Shown here piece after piece: positions 1 through 9,312 of a stretch of DNA of 64,000 bases. Every line of letters begins with the position of its first letter. Position 1 is the stretch's first letter. The notes beneath the pieces were generated by a model, which saw only the letters and a list, made by a program, of their open reading frames with translations, made no database searches and had not been told where the DNA came from. Origin of the DNA: DATLZU01 sp051293835 (GTDB lineage: Bacteria; Nitrospirota; Nitrospiria; Nitrospirales; Nitrospiraceae); NCBI GenBank assembly GCA_051293835.1, contig JBPKMA010000004.1:62001-126000 (forward strand). The letters are read 5' to 3'. A program made the translations under genes and the position numbers.

Positions 1-40
1 CGACAGCCAGAGAGGCCCAGCCTTTCGTATGAAGCTTCAT
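1..40 (-). CDS. 5' end of an exported-protein gene, cut by the window edge
   Basis: Only the first 13 codons lie in the window. On the minus strand an ATG at position 40 is preceded, nine bases away, by a full AAGGAGG ribosome binding site (51-57). The peptide begins MKLHTKGWASLAV, a positively charged start followed by a hydrophobic run, as expected for a signal peptide. It lies 75 bp downstream of the exported-protein gene at 116-625 on the same strand, so the two are probably co-transcribed. The product cannot be identified from so little sequence. Confidence 0.6.
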   Translation of the reverse strand, partial: MKLHTKGWASLAV

Positions 41-115
41 GATCTCATCCCTCCTTCAACGCTGGCGATGAACGATAAAAATTCAGGTAAAAAGCGCCAT
101 CACGACTTCTTAATC

Positions 116-625
116 TTATTTGAGTACCTTGAACCCGGTGATAGTTCGGCCATCGAGGGTGACTTCCATCGCAACAAGGTCTTGGGAGGCTTTGATAATC
201 TGGTCCATGAGCGCCTTGTCCTTCACCGCCAGGCGGACGGTCGTCGCAGCATTATACCAGCCAGAATACGGGTTGTTTTTCTCTGTTCCGCCGGTGAATC
301 CCCAGGCGCAGCAAGTGAACAGCGGATCAGGCGGCTTGACTTCCAAGTCTGTGGAAGAGCGACCGAAAGGAGCCCCTGAGGCCGGTTCGCCGGTGTTCCA
401 ATACTGAATTCCGAACAACAACTCCGTATCAGGGTTATCTGCCCACTGGGCCCAGACGCGTCCCGTCAATGTCTTGACCGGTTCACCCTTCAAAGGCTTT
501 CCACCGCTGATCTGCTCCGTAGGCCCCGCAGCGCTGGGAGCGTCGGCTGCGGCCACGAACTCGGCCGTCATCAAGCCAATACCGGCGAGCAGTGCGACTG
601 CCGCTATGACTACGACCCTCTTCAT
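116..625 (-). CDS. Exported protein of unknown function
   Basis: The product is 169 residues. I chose the ATG at 625 because an AAGGAGGGAGAAGG ribosome binding site sits directly upstream and because this start gives a clean signal peptide (MKRVVVIAAVALLAGIGLM, then an alanine-rich region ending near AAADAPS). The ATG-like start further upstream would bury the signal sequence. The mature part has no family I recognise. It contains a Cys-Cys pair (FTCCAWGFTGG) and ends with a small alpha/beta-looking stretch around DGRTITGFKV. It is followed on the same strand by another exported-protein gene (1-40). A good sigma-70 promoter lies at 804-832, giving a leader of about 170 bases. Confidence 0.75.
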   Translation of the reverse strand: MKRVVVIAAVALLAGIGLMTAEFVAAADAPSAAGPTEQISGGKPLKGEPVKTLTGRVWAQWADNPDTELLFGIQYWNTGEPASGAPFGRSSTDLEVKPPDPLFTCCAWGFTGGTEKNNPYSGWYNAATTVRLAVKDKALMDQIIKASQDLVAMEVTLDGRTITGFKVLK

Positions 626-956
626 ACCTTCTCCCTCCTTCATGAATGACAAAAACGATGAGGCACCACTCTCCAAGACGAAAATTCCAATTTATAATTC
701 CCTGAGCGCCTCAACGCGAGAACCCCCTCCGCACCCCCTTTCGTTTCGTCCTCGCCGCGCGTTGGAAATCTCTTTTTCTGCTTCTACGACAAAAAACGCG
801 GACATCGTACTGAAACCCCTGTATGGTGTCAAGGGAATGTTTTGGACCGCCTCTTTCTGCAGTTGTGTATTAAAAACATCTGGAATCTCAAGTTCTTATG
901 GGTAGACCCATCGATCAAAACCCAAGTCGGCGACGGTCCGCAGCGAAGTTGGATGT
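626..956. other. Intergenic region with a long leader
   Basis: This is 331 bp between the M16 peptidase stop (957) and the exported-protein start (625), both on minus. It holds the promoter at 804-832 and about 170 bases of untranslated leader rich in A/T runs. I see no convincing small gene, and no hairpin with a T-run that would end the upstream peptidase transcript. Confidence 0.5.
804..832 (-). promoter_or_regulatory. Sigma-70 promoter for the exported-protein genes
   Basis: Read on minus, a perfect TTGACA -35 box (827-832) is separated by 17 bp from TACGAT (804-809). The next minus-strand gene starts at 625, so the transcript would begin near 797. Confidence 0.6.
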
Positions 957-2210
957 TCAGGCAAGACATGGTTGGATCGCATTTCGGGAAACAGGTCCTA
1001 GCGCAGTGATGGAGAGGCAGGATAAATCGAATAATTCCCAGCTCAGACGGTGCACTTGTTCCTCAGAAACCCGATCGATTTCAGCCAGCATATCGGCAAG
1101 GGACGTGTGGTGGCCGAGATAGAGTTCGTCTTGGGCAAGCTTGCTCATCCGACTGTCCGAGCTTTCCAGGCTCAGCATCAGGCTGCCTTTCATCTGGTTC
1201 TTCGCCCGCTCAAGTTCCTTTTTCCCCACCCCAGAAGACCGTAGACGATTCAACTCACGGCAGACCAGCTCGATTACCCACAGCGCTTCCTTGGGCCTCG
1301 TCGCCGCATAGACGGTGAGAGTTCCTGCGTCGGAGAAGGACGAGCGATAGGAATATATGGAATAGGCGAGACCGCGCTTCTCCCTGATCTCCTGAAACAG
1401 TCGCGAACTCACGCTGCCGCCCAGGATCCCGTTGAGCGCATGAGCGGCGTACCGATCCTTATGTCCGGCCGGGACTCCCTTCACCCCGAGACAGAGATGA
1501 ACCTGCTCCAACGGCTTCCGTTGAACGATCACCCCGCCCTTGATTTCCGGCGGCCATCGGTTCGGTTGGGGAAAGCCGTTCGATCGGAACCGGCCGAAAA
1601 ATCGGGCCAGCAATGGCTCCAAGGTTTTCGCCTCGAAATTCCCCGCCACCGCAATGATCGTGCGATGCGGATCATAGTGACGCCGCGTATAGTCCAGCAG
1701 GTGCTGTCGGCGCAACGCCTTGATCGTGGACGAGCGTCCCAGGATCGGACGCCCGAGCGGATGGCGCGCCAGCGCCTGTTTAGTGTGGAGATCCTGCACG
1801 AGATCTTCGGGATCGTCCTGCACCATCCGAATTTCTTCGAGGACCACCTGTTTTTCTTTTTGGATTGCTCTGGCATCGAACCGGGAGTGATGAAACAGGT
1901 CTGCCAGCAACTCGAGAGCAGGCTCGAGCTGTTGATCCTGCACCTTGACGTAAAACGTCGTGGTCTCCCGGCCGGTGAAGGCGTTCATCTCTCCGCCGAG
2001 CGCGTCGATCTCCCGCGAAATTTGCGTCGCCGACCGGCGCCGGGTCCCCTTGAAAAACATATGCTCGATGAAGTGGGATAGTCCCTCCTCACCTTTCTGT
2101 TCATCGCGTGAGCCGACAGTGACCCAGATCCCGACGGTCACCGATCGCAAGGTCGGAATCCTCTCGGTAACCACGCGGAGGCCGTTGTCCAGCACAAGTT
2201 TTCTGTACAC
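957..2210 (-). CDS. M16 family zinc peptidase (processing-peptidase type)
   Basis: A 417-residue member of the pitrilysin/mitochondrial processing peptidase family, which cleaves peptides with a zinc ion. The inverted zinc motif HxxEH is present as HFIEH around residue 46, and the distal glutamate lies about 75 residues later in EKQVVLEEI. The N-terminal half is the catalytic M16 domain; the C-terminal half is the partner-like M16_C domain with the usual RGLAYSIYS stretch. The start is a GTG at 2210, six bases after the pnp stop codon, so it is the last gene of the rimP-to-pnp block. Placement after pnp is common in bacteria. Its natural substrate is not known from the sequence. Confidence 0.93.
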   Translation of the reverse strand: MYRKLVLDNGLRVVTERIPTLRSVTVGIWVTVGSRDEQKGEEGLSHFIEHMFFKGTRRRSATQISREIDALGGEMNAFTGRETTTFYVKVQDQQLEPALELLADLFHHSRFDARAIQKEKQVVLEEIRMVQDDPEDLVQDLHTKQALARHPLGRPILGRSSTIKALRRQHLLDYTRRHYDPHRTIIAVAGNFEAKTLEPLLARFFGRFRSNGFPQPNRWPPEIKGGVIVQRKPLEQVHLCLGVKGVPAGHKDRYAAHALNGILGGSVSSRLFQEIREKRGLAYSIYSYRSSFSDAGTLTVYAATRPKEALWVIELVCRELNRLRSSGVGKKELERAKNQMKGSLMLSLESSDSRMSKLAQDELYLGHHTSLADMLAEIDRVSEEQVHRLSWELFDLSCLSITALGPVSRNAIQPCLA

Positions 2211-2216
2211 GTCTCG

Positions 2217-4331
2217 CTATCCTGCGGCAGGTTCTTTCGCGGCGGATGTTGACGGCGCGGGCATCGCTTCCTTCCGGCTCAACCGAATCTTGCCCTGTTT
2301 GTCGATTTCGAGAACCTTGACCAAGATCCGATCGCCCTCAGACACCTCGTCGGAGACAGATTTGACGCGATGATGGGCGAGCTGAGAAATGTGCACCAAC
2401 CCGTCAGTCCCAGGCAGGACTTCGACGAATGCCCCGAAGTCCATGATCTTGCGCACCGTTCCCAAATAGATCTTGCCGACCTCGACCTCTTCCGTCAGCT
2501 TGTTGATCATGTCCATCGCTTTCTTGGCCGACGCCTCGTCCACGGCGGCGATAGAGATGACACCGCTGTCTTCCACGTTGATCTTGACGCCGCACTCGGC
2601 GATGATGCTGCGGATGGTTTTCCCGCCGGGGCCAATGACTTCGCGAATCTTGTCCGGCTTGACCTTCATGGTGAAAATGCGGGGCGCGAAAGGAGACAAA
2701 CTCGCCCGAGGCCCGCTGAGCGCTTCAAGCATTCGCACAAGGATATGCAATCGGCCCACCCGGGCCTGATCCAGCGCCTGCCGCATCAACGCCGGTGTGA
2801 TGCCGGCGATCTTGATGTCCATCTGCAGGGCCGTTACGCCGTGCTTGGTCCCCGTAACTTTGAAATCCATATCCCCCAGATGGTCTTCCAGGCCCAGGAT
2901 GTCCGAGAGCACCATGACCCGATCTCCCTCTTTAATGAGCCCCATGGCGATCCCCGCGACCGGCTCCTTGATCGGCACGCCCGCATCCATCAGAGCCAGT
3001 GTCCCGCCACAGACGGTCGCCATCGAGGACGAGCCGTTTGATTCCAGGATGTCCGAGACGATCCGGAGCGTGTAGGGGAACGTTTCTTTAGAAGGAATGA
3101 CGGGTTTCAGGGCTCGTTCCGCCAGCGCGCCGTGGCCGACCTCCCGCCGTCCAGGAGCACGCAGCGGCCTGGCTTCCCCAACACTGAAGGGCGGGAAATT
3201 ATAATGGAGCATGAAGGCTCGGGAATATTCGCCTTCCAAAGCGTCCACCCGCTGCTCGTCCTCCGTCGTTCCTAAAGTGACGACCGCCAGGCTTTGGGTT
3301 TCTCCCCGTGTAAACAGAGCCGACCCATGGGTACGAGGCAAAACGCCAACCTCGCAGGTGATCGGCCGGATATCAGCCGGCCCCCGGCCGTCGACCCGTA
3401 CACCCTTTTCCAAAATCATGTTGCGCACTTCGCTGTATTCCACCGAGTGAAAGACCAGCTTGATGTGTCGCTCACGATTTGGGTCGTCGCCCTTGAGCTT
3501 CTCGACCGCTTCACTGAGGATTTGATCCAGCCGTTCTTGCCGGGCAGTCTTGTTCGGAATGAGGATCGCGTCGCGAATGGGACCCGTCACGAGCGCCCGC
3601 ACGGCTGCCTCCAACGCCGGATCGATCTGTTCGTTCACCACCGGGCGCTTGGGTTTGCCCGCCACCGCCTGGAGCTCGACAATCTTGGCCACGATTTTTT
3701 TGATTTCCTCGTGCGCCAACTCGATCGCTTCGATCATGACGTCTTCAGGCAGCTCGTTGGCTCCCCCTTCCACCATCATGACCGCGTCCGCGGTTCCGGC
3801 TACCACCAGATGCAGATCACTCCGCTCCAGGGTCTCCAGGTCAGGATTGATGACGAACCGCCCGTCCACTCGTCCAACCTTGATCCCGGCCACCGGTCCG
3901 CCGAACGGGATATCTGAGATCGCCAACGCCGCCGACGCGGCGGTGATGCCGATCACATCCGACGAACCTGTCTTGTCGGCCGAGAGCACAGAGGCAATGA
4001 CTTGCGTTTCGAAGTAATAGCCGTCCGGAAACAGCGGCCGCAGAGGCCGGTCGATCAACCGACTGGTCAGCACCTCTTTTTCCGAGGGACGGCCTTCGCG
4101 TTTGAAATAGCCGCCGGGAATCTTGCCGGCTGCATAGGCTTTTTCCTGGTAATCGACGGTCAACGGGAGAAAATCGATCCCGGGCTTTACGGTCTGCGAC
4201 GCGACGGCCGTAGCCAGTACGACCGTGTCGGCGTAGGATGCCCACACGGCACCGCTGGCCTGTTTCGCCACACGTCCGGTTTCAAGCCTCAGCCTGCGGC
4301 CTGCGACATCCAGTTCCACTGCGTGAATCAT
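2217..4331 (-). CDS. pnp: Polyribonucleotide nucleotidyltransferase (PNPase)
   Basis: A 704-residue enzyme that degrades RNA 3' to 5' using phosphate and can also add tails; it acts as a trimer and often joins the RNA degradosome. Domains in order: RNase PH-like domain 1 (about 1-145), a helical linker, RNase PH-like domain 2 (about 310-545) with the active-site aspartates in the LEDHLGDMDF region, a KH domain with GPGGKTIR (about 565), and an S1 domain (about 620-690) with DFGAFVEVLPG. Length is normal for the family. It lies downstream of rpsO, the classical arrangement, separated by 189 bp that contain an imperfect hairpin. The M16 peptidase follows after six bases. Confidence 0.98.
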   Translation of the reverse strand: MIHAVELDVAGRRLRLETGRVAKQASGAVWASYADTVVLATAVASQTVKPGIDFLPLTVDYQEKAYAAGKIPGGYFKREGRPSEKEVLTSRLIDRPLRPLFPDGYYFETQVIASVLSADKTGSSDVIGITAASAALAISDIPFGGPVAGIKVGRVDGRFVINPDLETLERSDLHLVVAGTADAVMMVEGGANELPEDVMIEAIELAHEEIKKIVAKIVELQAVAGKPKRPVVNEQIDPALEAAVRALVTGPIRDAILIPNKTARQERLDQILSEAVEKLKGDDPNRERHIKLVFHSVEYSEVRNMILEKGVRVDGRGPADIRPITCEVGVLPRTHGSALFTRGETQSLAVVTLGTTEDEQRVDALEGEYSRAFMLHYNFPPFSVGEARPLRAPGRREVGHGALAERALKPVIPSKETFPYTLRIVSDILESNGSSSMATVCGGTLALMDAGVPIKEPVAGIAMGLIKEGDRVMVLSDILGLEDHLGDMDFKVTGTKHGVTALQMDIKIAGITPALMRQALDQARVGRLHILVRMLEALSGPRASLSPFAPRIFTMKVKPDKIREVIGPGGKTIRSIIAECGVKINVEDSGVISIAAVDEASAKKAMDMINKLTEEVEVGKIYLGTVRKIMDFGAFVEVLPGTDGLVHISQLAHHRVKSVSDEVSEGDRILVKVLEIDKQGKIRLSRKEAMPAPSTSAAKEPAAG

Positions 4332-4455
4332 CTAGAGGTCTCCTTTGTTCCCTGCCCCACAGATGCCCACAGAGATGCGCTTGAACGCAAAACTCGTAAC
4401 AGCGAAAAGCCTGCTGCTAGCCATTTAGCTGCCAGCTTGGTTCCAGCCCATGTCC

Positions 4456-4488
4456 GTGTTCACCTGTGGCGGCAGCCGGTGAATACAC
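4456..4488 (-). other. Imperfect hairpin between rpsO and pnp
   Basis: GTGTTCACC (4456-4464) can pair with GGTGAATACAC (4478-4488) with a two-base bulge. In many bacteria the rpsO-pnp spacer carries an attenuator or an RNase III processing site. No T-run follows, so a processing or stabilising role is more likely than termination. This is inference from position. Confidence 0.3.
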
Positions 4489-4520
4489 GCGCCGAAGCGC
4501 AGGAGCGACCAGAGCCAAGG

Positions 4521-4790
4521 TTACTTCCGGATTCCCAGTCGCTCCAGAACCGCCCGATAGCGGGCCTCATCGATACGGCGCAGGTAGTCCAACAGGCGCC
4601 GTCGTCGGCTGACCAAGTTGAGCAACCCGCGCCGCGAATGATGGTCTTTCTTATGGATTTTGAAATGCTCCGTCAGATAGCCAATCCGGTTCGTCAGGAT
4701 AGCGATCTGCACCTCCGGCGAGCCACTATCCCTGTCGTGCCGCCGATACTGGCGAATCAATTCTGCCTTCGTCTCCTTGGGCAACGCCAT
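4521..4790 (-). CDS. rpsO: 30S ribosomal protein S15
   Basis: An 89-residue protein that binds 16S rRNA at the central-domain three-way junction and starts platform assembly. The family signature is clear: GSPEVQIAILTNRI and LTEHFKIHKKDHHSRRGLL, then the Arg-rich RRRRLLDYLRR. I took the ATG at 4790, giving the usual MALPKE start; the longer reading back to 4847 would add residues absent from S15 and run into truB. It lies 46 bp after truB and 189 bp before pnp. Confidence 0.97.
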   Translation of the reverse strand: MALPKETKAELIRQYRRHDRDSGSPEVQIAILTNRIGYLTEHFKIHKKDHHSRRGLLNLVSRRRRLLDYLRRIDEARYRAVLERLGIRK

Positions 4791-4836
4791 GTTTCCCTGC
4801 TCCTGGTTGTCCCTCCTCCACTCTATCCCGCTCACC

Positions 4837-5856
4837 TTACGCTTCAACCAACACTTTCTCGACTACCACCGCGATTTCCGCCGGATCCTGCAATGCTCCG
4901 TTTGCTCCACTTCTCTCGGGCACAACACCGATCGCCAGCAGACGCCCCGCTTGATCCTTGATTCGGACCGGTCCCCGCTGGGAAGGCTTCCCAGTCGGAG
5001 ATTCCCATTGCATAACCCCCCGCAGCGGAACCGGCGCTCCATGGACAACCCTCTGCCCCGTACGCTGATCCACGACGACCGCGGGCAGTGTTCGGAGTGC
5101 TTCGTCCAGCGACAGGAGAGACTCGGCCAGCCGTCCGGCCATAGACCGGCGGGCGATGTCCTCCAACGTAACTGCTTGCTCCAACACGAGCGGCCCGACA
5201 CGCCGGCGCTCCAAGGCCAGCAAATGGCCTCCCACCCCGAGCACCTCGCCGATGTCAACACACAAGGTCCGGATATATGTCCCTTTTGAACAGCGCACGC
5301 GCAACGACACGTCGGGCAGGTTCACTTCCAGTACCTCGATTTCATAGACGGTCACTTCCCTCGGTTTGCGCGTCACGCTCTTGCCCGCCCGCGCCGCCTT
5401 ATACAGCGGTACTCCCCTCACTTTCACGGCCGAATACATAGGGGGAATCTGCATCAGCCGTCCCTGAAAGCGAGACGCCGCCTGATGGATTCGGTCCGCA
5501 GTCAACCCGTCCAAAACACACGTCGCCAGTGTAGCGCCGGTTGCGTCTTGGGTGTCGGTCGTCACTCCCAGCCGCAGCACCGCCCGGTATTCCTTATCCC
5601 AATCCAGTAGATATTCGGCAATCCGCGTGCCGCGCCCGATCAACAGCGGCAGCACCCCCGTCGCCGCCGGGTCCAAGGTGCCGGCATGGCCGATTTTGCT
5701 TTCCCGCAACAGGCCTCTCACCTTGGCCACTACATCGTGCGAAGTCCAGCCTGCCGGTTTGCTCACGTTCAAAACGCCGTCGCCGATTTCACAAGATTGA
5801 GATGTCTGAGCGCCACGCAGCATGGTTGGTCCCAAGAGTTCCCTGCTACGAAGCAT
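4837..5856 (-). CDS. truB: tRNA pseudouridine(55) synthase
   Basis: A 339-residue enzyme that makes pseudouridine 55 in the tRNA T-loop. The N-terminal motif GVLNVSKPAGWTSHDVV and the catalytic aspartate in HAGTLDPAATGVLPL are typical, and KGTYIRTLCVDIG follows. The C-terminal part after about residue 255 is a TruB_C/PUA-like RNA-binding region. The start is uncertain: the ATG at 5856 overlaps the rbfA stop by 11 bases, while a second ATG at 5823 would leave 22 bases and give 328 residues. Neither has a strong ribosome binding site. I kept the overlapping start because genes in this block are tightly coupled. Confidence 0.95.
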   Translation of the reverse strand: MLRSRELLGPTMLRGAQTSQSCEIGDGVLNVSKPAGWTSHDVVAKVRGLLRESKIGHAGTLDPAATGVLPLLIGRGTRIAEYLLDWDKEYRAVLRLGVTTDTQDATGATLATCVLDGLTADRIHQAASRFQGRLMQIPPMYSAVKVRGVPLYKAARAGKSVTRKPREVTVYEIEVLEVNLPDVSLRVRCSKGTYIRTLCVDIGEVLGVGGHLLALERRRVGPLVLEQAVTLEDIARRSMAGRLAESLLSLDEALRTLPAVVVDQRTGQRVVHGAPVPLRGVMQWESPTGKPSQRGPVRIKDQAGRLLAIGVVPERSGANGALQDPAEIAVVVEKVLVEA

Positions 5857-6253
5857 CGGCAGGATCTATCGTGCGAGTCGCGGAGTTCGTCTCGGGCGGC
5901 CCCGGTTCGACGTGGAGACCCTCCAGCAGGCGCAGCACCCGGTCTCCCCGAGGACCGCTGACATCCTTCACGAAAAGCAGTTCCGGGATATGGCGGATCG
6001 TCAATCGCCGCCCCAATTCGGTCCGAATGAATCCGTTGGCCCGGGTCAGTCCGGCAAAAACCTCCCGCTCGCCTTCTTCTCCCGCGATCGTAGTGACGTA
6101 GATGCGAGCCAGACGCAGGTCATTACTGAGCAGCACATCCGTGACCGTGACAGAGCGCAAGCGAGGATCCTTCGTCTTGCGCATCAGGATGTCGGCCACC
6201 TCCATGCGGATTTGATCAGCTACACGCTCGGCGCGCTTGTACGCGGTCTTCAT
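5846..6253 (-). CDS. rbfA: Ribosome-binding factor A
   Basis: A 135-residue protein with the KH-like RbfA fold, which binds the immature 30S subunit and helps process the 5' end of 16S rRNA. Family features seen: an N-terminal helix with RVADQIRMEVADIL, the TVTDVLLSNDLRLARIYVT strand-turn-strand, and RRLTIRHIPELLFVKD. The C-terminal 20 residues are a low-complexity Pro/Thr/Asp tail. It sits between the DUF503 gene and truB, the conserved order. Confidence 0.95.
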   Translation of the reverse strand: MKTAYKRAERVADQIRMEVADILMRKTKDPRLRSVTVTDVLLSNDLRLARIYVTTIAGEEGEREVFAGLTRANGFIRTELGRRLTIRHIPELLFVKDVSGPRGDRVLRLLEGLHVEPGPPETNSATRTIDPADAS

Positions 6254-6328
6254 TTACTTCCGCTCCTCGCAGCTTTGCCTCCTGCCAGGCGCGCGTTCAT
6301 GCCCCCCGACTCTACATCCCCGTTCGCC

Positions 6329-6610
6329 TCACAGCAGTTCTATCTGAGTGCGCACGACCTGAATCGCCGGTACTCCCCGAATGACGTTCAGCACCTGATC
6401 GAGAACTCGGTTGACATGGGCCCGCTCGTTCGAGACGCAAGCGATGCCCAGGACCGCTTTTTGCCACAACTCCTGCTCGCCCACTTCCGCGACGGAGACA
6501 TTAAATTTGCCATGCAGCCGGTCCTTGAGACTCACCAGAATTTGGCGCTTGGCTTTGAGGGAGTGGCCGTCCGGAATGAACAGCTCGACCGTGCACAGCC
6601 CGACAATCAT
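6329..6610 (-). CDS. DUF503 (YlxP-like) protein
   Basis: A 93-residue DUF503 protein. The family hallmark is the N-terminal strand followed by HSLKAKRQILVSLKDRLH, and a later FNVSVAEV strand. Members are nearly always encoded between infB and rbfA, as here, and are assumed to act in ribosome maturation, although no biochemical activity is firmly assigned. I chose the ATG at 6610 because the family begins MIVG...; a GTG at 6631 would add seven residues. The gap to infB is then 33 bp. Confidence 0.88.
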   Translation of the reverse strand: MIVGLCTVELFIPDGHSLKAKRQILVSLKDRLHGKFNVSVAEVGEQELWQKAVLGIACVSNERAHVNRVLDQVLNVIRGVPAIQVVRTQIELL

Positions 6611-6643
6611 GTCCACCGCCGAGGAAGACACCAGCCTTTTGGC

Positions 6644-9292
6644 TCAGAGCTTAGCCGCGACCTTGTCGAGGACGTAGGCCTCGATGATGTCTCCGGTTTT
6701 GAGATCGTTGAAGTTTTCGATGCCGATACCGCACTCGTAGCCTTGCTGCACCTCCCGCACGTCATCTTTGAACCGGCGCAGCGAGCCCAGTTTGCCCTCA
6801 TACACAGTCACATGATCCCTGACAACCCGCACGCCTGTGCTCGCCCGGGTGATGGTTCCCTCGACCACATAGCAGCCGGCGATGACGCCGACCTTGGGAA
6901 TGGTAAAGAGTTGGCGTACTTCAGCCCGTCCTAGCACGCGTTCCTTCACCGTGGGTTCGAGCAATCCTTCCATCGCGGCCTTGATATCCGCAATGGCGTC
7001 GTAAATGACGCTGTAAAGCCGGATATCGACGCCCTCCCGCTCAGCCAAGGCTGCGGCCTTGGCTTCCGGACGAACGTTGAAGCCGATGATGATCGCCCGC
7101 GACGCGGACGCCAGGAGCACATCGGTCTCCGTAATGCCGCCGACCCCGCTGTGGATCACACGAAGCTTGACGGCGTCGGCCGGAAGTTTTTCCACCGCGG
7201 CTGCCAACGCTTCGGCGGACCCCTGCACGTCGGCCTTGATGACAAGCGGGAGCTCTTTGACATCCCCTTCCTTGACTTTAGCGTACAGATCATCCAGGGT
7301 GACTTTCGCTGGACCCGCCCGCTCTGCGGTCCGCTGCTTGAGCGCCCGGGCCTCGGCGATCTCCCGGGCCACACGCTCATCTTTGACGATTTGAAAGGCA
7401 TCCCCGGCCGACGGCACGCCCGGGAGCCCGATGACCTCGACCGGCGTCGAGGGTCCGGCTTCTTGCACCTTGCCCCCCGTATCCGCGATCAAGGCCCGGA
7501 CGCGGCCGCTGAACGTCCCGACCACGAACGCGTCACCCACGCGCAGGGTACCGTTTTGAACCAACACCGTCGCTACCGGTCCGCGCCCGCGATCCAATTT
7601 GGCCTCGATCACTGTGCCCTTGGCGGGACGATGCGGATTGGCTTTGAGTTCCAGCACCTCGGCCTGGAGCAAAATCATTTCCAGCAACGTGTCCAATCCA
7701 ATTTTTTGCTTGGCCGAGACTTCGACCATGATGGTATCGCCGCCCCAGGCCTCGGGAATCAGACCATGCTCCGAAAGTGCATGCTTGACCCGGTCCGGGT
7801 TTGCACTGGGCTTATCAATCTTGTTGATCGCGACAATGAGAGGCACCCCGGCCGCTTTTGCATGGTGGATCGCTTCGACGGTTTGCGGCATCACGCCGTC
7901 ATCGGCCGCCACCACGAGCACCACGATGTCGGTGACTTTTGCTCCTCGCGCACGCATGGCGGTGAACGCCTCATGACCCGGCGTATCCAAGAAGGTCACC
8001 TGCCTGCCGTTCACGCGGACCGTATAGGCGCCGATATGCTGCGTGATGCCGCCGGCCTCTTGCTCCGTCACTCTGGTCTGACGAATCGCATCCAGCAGTG
8101 AGGTCTTGCCGTGATCGACGTGCCCCATGATCGTGACGACGGGAGGCCGCGGCTCCAGCCGTTCGTCGACCAACTCTTCAGCCGCTTCTTTCAGCAGTTC
8201 TTCAGCCGCCTTTTCCATCGAGACTTCCGCCCTGACACCGAACTCTTCGGCGATCAGCACGGCGGCGTCCAGATTAATGGGCTGGTTGAATGTCAGCATC
8301 TGCCCCATGTCCATCAACTTGCGGACGATATCGGCCGGTCGCTGTCCGATCAATTCCGCAAACTCTTTCACCGTCAGACCGGCGGTCAGCCTGACGCTCT
8401 TCTTGCGAGGCTTGGTAATCTCGGCGATGGAACTCGGCTGAATACGGCGGGAGCGATCTTCCCTCCGGTGCACGGGAATGGCCCGCAAGTCTTCCCAGCG
8501 AGCCGCATCGTCACGAAACCGGACGTCTTCCTCCTCGCAGGCCCGGCTGGGCTTACGGACTTTCTTGAGCTTGTCCTTTATCCCAATTCCTTCGGGTTCG
8601 AGTGCCTCGATCGAGAAGCTCTTTTTCTTCCCGATAGGGAGAAGCGGCTCGACGGTGGAGACCGTGGGTGACGGCTGAGCCGGTTTAATCTCGCGCACCT
8701 CAGGCTGAGGACCAGGGGAAACCACATCCACTGTCCGCACCGGAGGCGGTGAGCTCTCGAGCAGGGATTCGACCTGCGGCGGCTCGGCCGCTGCAGGCGT
8801 CAGCGAAGGACCGGCTAGGTGGGCGGTATCCTGGAGCAAAGGGCCTGGCTTAGTGGTAACGTCAGGCGGCGCACCAGCGACCGGCTCCGCGGTCGTTTCT
8901 TCGGTTTTTTTTCTTTTGATCAGAATGCGCCGCTTGTCCGGCTTGGGAGCCTCCGCAACGGCCGGCTGTTGCAGTCGCGCGGAAGCGGGCCTGCCCGAAT
9001 CGCGTCCTGCCTCTCGCGTCGAAGCCTGCGATGCTGCACTCTCTTCTTCGCGGTGAGAACGGATTCCCCTTTTTTCGGTGCGAGAGTCGAGTTGGTCACC
9101 CGTCTCCGCGGTCTTGGCTTCGCCTTTGACTGTGGTCTTGCCTTTCGGCGCTAATTTTTCTATGACACGCTGCGCCGTCTCGTCGTCGAGAGTGCTGCTG
9201 TGGGAGGCGACCGCGATACCCATCCGTTTCAACTCGGGAATGAGTTCGCGATTCTCCATGCTCAGTTTCTTGGCCAGCTCATACACCCGCAT
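6644..9292 (-). CDS. infB: Translation initiation factor IF-2
   Basis: An 882-residue GTPase that brings initiator fMet-tRNA to the 30S subunit and drives subunit joining. It opens with an IF2_N domain (MRVYELAKKLSMENRELI), then about 230 residues of Pro/Glu/Lys-rich linker, a second IF2_N-like domain (TVKEFAELIGQRPADIVRKL, about 305-355), and the G domain with GHVDHGKTS, DTPGHEAF and NKIDKP. Domains II, III (around VIKADVQGSAEAL) and IV follow. Length is normal. It lies 20 bp after nusA, in the expected order. Confidence 0.98.
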   Translation of the reverse strand: MRVYELAKKLSMENRELIPELKRMGIAVASHSSTLDDETAQRVIEKLAPKGKTTVKGEAKTAETGDQLDSRTEKRGIRSHREEESAASQASTREAGRDSGRPASARLQQPAVAEAPKPDKRRILIKRKKTEETTAEPVAGAPPDVTTKPGPLLQDTAHLAGPSLTPAAAEPPQVESLLESSPPPVRTVDVVSPGPQPEVREIKPAQPSPTVSTVEPLLPIGKKKSFSIEALEPEGIGIKDKLKKVRKPSRACEEEDVRFRDDAARWEDLRAIPVHRREDRSRRIQPSSIAEITKPRKKSVRLTAGLTVKEFAELIGQRPADIVRKLMDMGQMLTFNQPINLDAAVLIAEEFGVRAEVSMEKAAEELLKEAAEELVDERLEPRPPVVTIMGHVDHGKTSLLDAIRQTRVTEQEAGGITQHIGAYTVRVNGRQVTFLDTPGHEAFTAMRARGAKVTDIVVLVVAADDGVMPQTVEAIHHAKAAGVPLIVAINKIDKPSANPDRVKHALSEHGLIPEAWGGDTIMVEVSAKQKIGLDTLLEMILLQAEVLELKANPHRPAKGTVIEAKLDRGRGPVATVLVQNGTLRVGDAFVVGTFSGRVRALIADTGGKVQEAGPSTPVEVIGLPGVPSAGDAFQIVKDERVAREIAEARALKQRTAERAGPAKVTLDDLYAKVKEGDVKELPLVIKADVQGSAEALAAAVEKLPADAVKLRVIHSGVGGITETDVLLASASRAIIIGFNVRPEAKAAALAEREGVDIRLYSVIYDAIADIKAAMEGLLEPTVKERVLGRAEVRQLFTIPKVGVIAGCYVVEGTITRASTGVRVVRDHVTVYEGKLGSLRRFKDDVREVQQGYECGIGIENFNDLKTGDIIEAYVLDKVAAKL

Positions 9293-9312
9293 CTCGCCCC
9301 ATCCCTATTTTT